Shown here piece by piece: positions 14,401 through 15,098 of a stretch of 15,098 bases of DNA. The DNA comes from an uncultured Clostridia bacterium (lineage in GTDB: Bacteria > Bacillota > Clostridia > Christensenellales > UBA1242). The stretch lies in NCBI GenBank assembly GCA_934778125.1, contig CAKVOF010000031.1, positions 1-15,098 on the forward strand, in the 5' to 3' direction. How positions within the stretch are numbered: position 1 is the first letter of the stretch; each line of letters opens with the position of its first letter. The position numbers and the translations under genes are program-made. The notes under the pieces are model-generated. The model made no database searches, was not told the origin of the DNA, and worked only from the letters and a program-made list of their open reading frames with translations.

Positions 14401-15098
14401 CTTTCTCAGAACCATCTCCCTCGTTATTAGTGAAGGTGTAGGTTATATAAGCTTTTAAGTATTTATCATTTCCATTTGATGTGATTTTCAAATCTTTACC
14501 ATTAACTGCAATTGAGTTTTTAAACTCACCATCGATTAAGCCTGCTTTTGCAGTTTCATTTGTAAGTGTGGCGCTTGAGTAATCTAGCGTGTAGGTTTTT
14601 TCGCTTGTTAAATAAATTGCATAGACCATATAGTTTCCAGCAGCATCTCTTTCAATAATTTCATAATAATTGTCTGATTCAAATAACACTTTTTTAATTT
14701 CAAAATCACTGAAATTAAATTTATAATAAGTGTTATTTATAATTCCATATGGAGTTTCTGGAGTTTCTTCTGCTTTAGACTCAGTGAAGAATGGGTTGTT
14801 TAATCCGTTGTTTGAAGTGAAATCATCACTTGTTAGCGAGTAGTAATAATTAGATGGATCTTCAATTTTTCTAAAGAAGAAATATGAGTAACCGTCTAAA
14901 TTATTGGGTTGACCAGATTGTTCTGGTTCACCTTTCTTATTATAAACATATGTGAAAATATTTTCAATTTTTGTTATATCATCTAGTGCAAAGAAATATG
15001 GTTCTTTGGCAAGCGTTATGGTTGAATCCTCTTTAGTATTTAGGAATTCGCCGTATATATTTGAAGTAAATGAGTCGTAGATTTGTTTGAATCTATAT
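11438..15098 (-). CDS. Very large membrane-anchored surface protein of Ig-like modules (N-terminus outside window)
   Basis: The frame is open from the stop at 11438 to the right edge, so the start lies beyond the window; 1,219 residues are visible. A GTG at 14689 is not the start: it has no ribosome site and matching coding sequence continues past it. The protein is rich in Asn, Thr, Ser, Ile and Tyr. Strand-turn blocks recur about every 85-130 residues: GTYWISITDPEGNV, GLYSVTLRWYHLG, GSYKVVVKVVVG, GVYRIYVKDLAGNTL, GTYEVCVTNDLGYV, GSYVITTIDNFDRK. These resemble the last strands of bacterial Ig-like domains. The C-terminus is a membrane segment (AKILIVVAVVVAVGLTVVFI) followed by a short basic tail (RRKIRFK), with no LPXTG motif, so it is anchored by the membrane rather than by sortase. 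The likely role is cell-surface contact or adhesion (inference). No catalytic motif was seen. Confidence 0.8.
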   Translation of the reverse strand, partial: YRFKQIYDSFTSNIYGEFLNTKEDSTITLAKEPYFFALDDITKIENIFTYVYNKKGEPEQSGQPNNLDGYSYFFFRKIEDPSNYYYSLTSDDFTSNNGLNNPFFTESKAEETPETPYGIINNTYYKFNFSDFEIKKVLFESDNYYEIIERDAAGNYMVYAIYLTSEKTYTLDYSSATLTNETAKAGLIDGEFKNSIAVNGKDLKITSNGNDKYLKAYITYTFTNNEGDGSEKVYSNTSSPIILTHTPTSGLIKINLNGCDLIEYASLELSTEDASEDFYNLISTNLTDGIPHNGILDKIIQKYGSTANDFIFKITLVDRIGGLIDIEYKYPGKLLNVIFEELSDRLKVTIPEDKTTIATYIKNFEIMVYKDGKLSDEIMSLGDMLKNPVIPNNKGKSLGGATYYLGSGSYVITTIDNFDRKNVQNYAFNVGKVIQNVNFTGATVYKDLVKHTAKPVEITVDKSFYKVYISYEYNQENNQITYQNINLDELNPLEPNTIENELGLDLFTISYLPVGETGARYTITPIDNRVTNILVQFQLLKDTSTPTISGIITNETLLENNTDYEIFTLFTKIPDLKVTNLSNRRLQVVNNQSFIEDINLSIDGNITEDNNSNYFNPVLVIKFKAKDSNTTDTLSAVSYTTSTPGTYEVCVTNDLGYVNNVFTFTREAENISLYSVFAVNKTSGITTKLLPSTIYTTTQKVDSATYLVYHYYALSNYSYYTKTTVDGKTSFSPDESTSSGYIKVISNTNNNITTVIDSATSDAGTIADGKFNARSVTYKVVVGNADSTKIVNYFKIHFVSPISNFTSFKIDGFDINANKINSSKSEITLSLKNSYNSNNTTDAEYSGNSIYFEYFYNGESIESVNPNSITTPATLKLSDTGVYRIYVKDLAGNTLSFSGKDYIDIYLVNQVVYTINENDPNEPKIPIKNYITNKSVVLKLYDTLNGEKLYTLNADSIEIYRNGTQLTDVTQSAPNTYTFTTAGSYKVVVKVVVGSEPITTEIQFTIVNANYAIPSFNISSTKNFEVVRVRKYPLISDDTRYTEIVALRGKTSLWLSTISDDVKSEHETGNGLYSVTLRWYHLGSKQFYEFTFKVRINDETPTLTANIDFGTSSKKPIVISYNPGKIYEQVGEAFLVINGNTIATIDSNSVNELTTHTITVTGTYWISITDPEGNVLSSYKVIKKTPLNTTAKILIVVAVVVAVGLTVVFIIIRRKIRFK

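Noticed and set aside
11438..14689. A 1,083-residue surface protein starting at GTG 14689
   Set aside because: Reading the - strand codon by codon shows no stop from 14689 to 15098, and there is no ribosome site at the GTG.
11438..14700. DNA-level tandem repeats or a CRISPR array in the long Asn/Thr-rich region
   Set aside because: The similarity is at the protein level between diverged modules; I saw no repeated units of constant length at nucleotide level.

Overview
The window looks like chromosome from a low-GC, Gram-positive endospore former or a recent descendant of one (Bacillota, most like Clostridia). The reasons are AT-rich DNA with strong GGAGG ribosome sites, encoded CCA on all tRNAs, and several genes known almost only from endospore formers (yabP, yabQ, a spoIIQ-like gene, spoIIID). 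UGA is read as stop, since spoIIID ends on TGA at its family's usual place, so this is not a UGA=Trp mollicute. I cannot name a genus; the divergence of several proteins suggests an uncultured lineage.

Layout. (1) 1-3222, + strand: the end of a small membrane protein gene, overlapped by replicative helicase dnaB, then pyruvate kinase pyk and a bidirectional terminator. (2) 3273-4751, - strand: a single-pass membrane protein with a DUF4097-like repetitive beta domain, starting at TTG. (3) 4934-5507: initiator tRNA-fMet on +, and elongator tRNA-Met and tRNA-Glu together on -, each with its own promoter and terminator. (4) 5709-6698, - strand: yabP-yabQ-divIC in the B. subtilis order, ending in a large bidirectional hairpin terminator. 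(5) 6850-8836, + strand, divergent from (4): a small exported YwmB-like protein, a SpoIIQ-like protein whose LytM domain has lost its HxH motif, acyl carrier protein acpP, and spoIIID behind a sigma-E-like promoter. (6) 9038-9811, - strand: a TtcA-type tRNA thiolase, possibly leaderless. (7) 10119-11288, + strand: a protein with the overall plan of transcription terminator Rho but with its P-loop and Walker B motifs lost. (8) 11438-15098, - strand: 1,219 visible residues of a very large membrane-anchored surface protein of Ig-like modules, whose start lies outside the window.

How the parts fit. Regions 4 and 5 form a sporulation neighbourhood read outward from a 151-base divergent spacer that carries a perfect 14-base palindrome. 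yabP/yabQ concern spore coat or cortex, SpoIIQ is the forespore half of the engulfment channel, and SpoIIID is the mother-cell regulator. Housekeeping genes (divIC, acpP) are interleaved. The most unusual item is the Rho-like protein, which keeps the RNA-binding half of Rho but cannot be a normal helicase. The two large - strand proteins are probably exposed at the cell surface. I saw no insertion sequence, phage gene, CRISPR array or rRNA.
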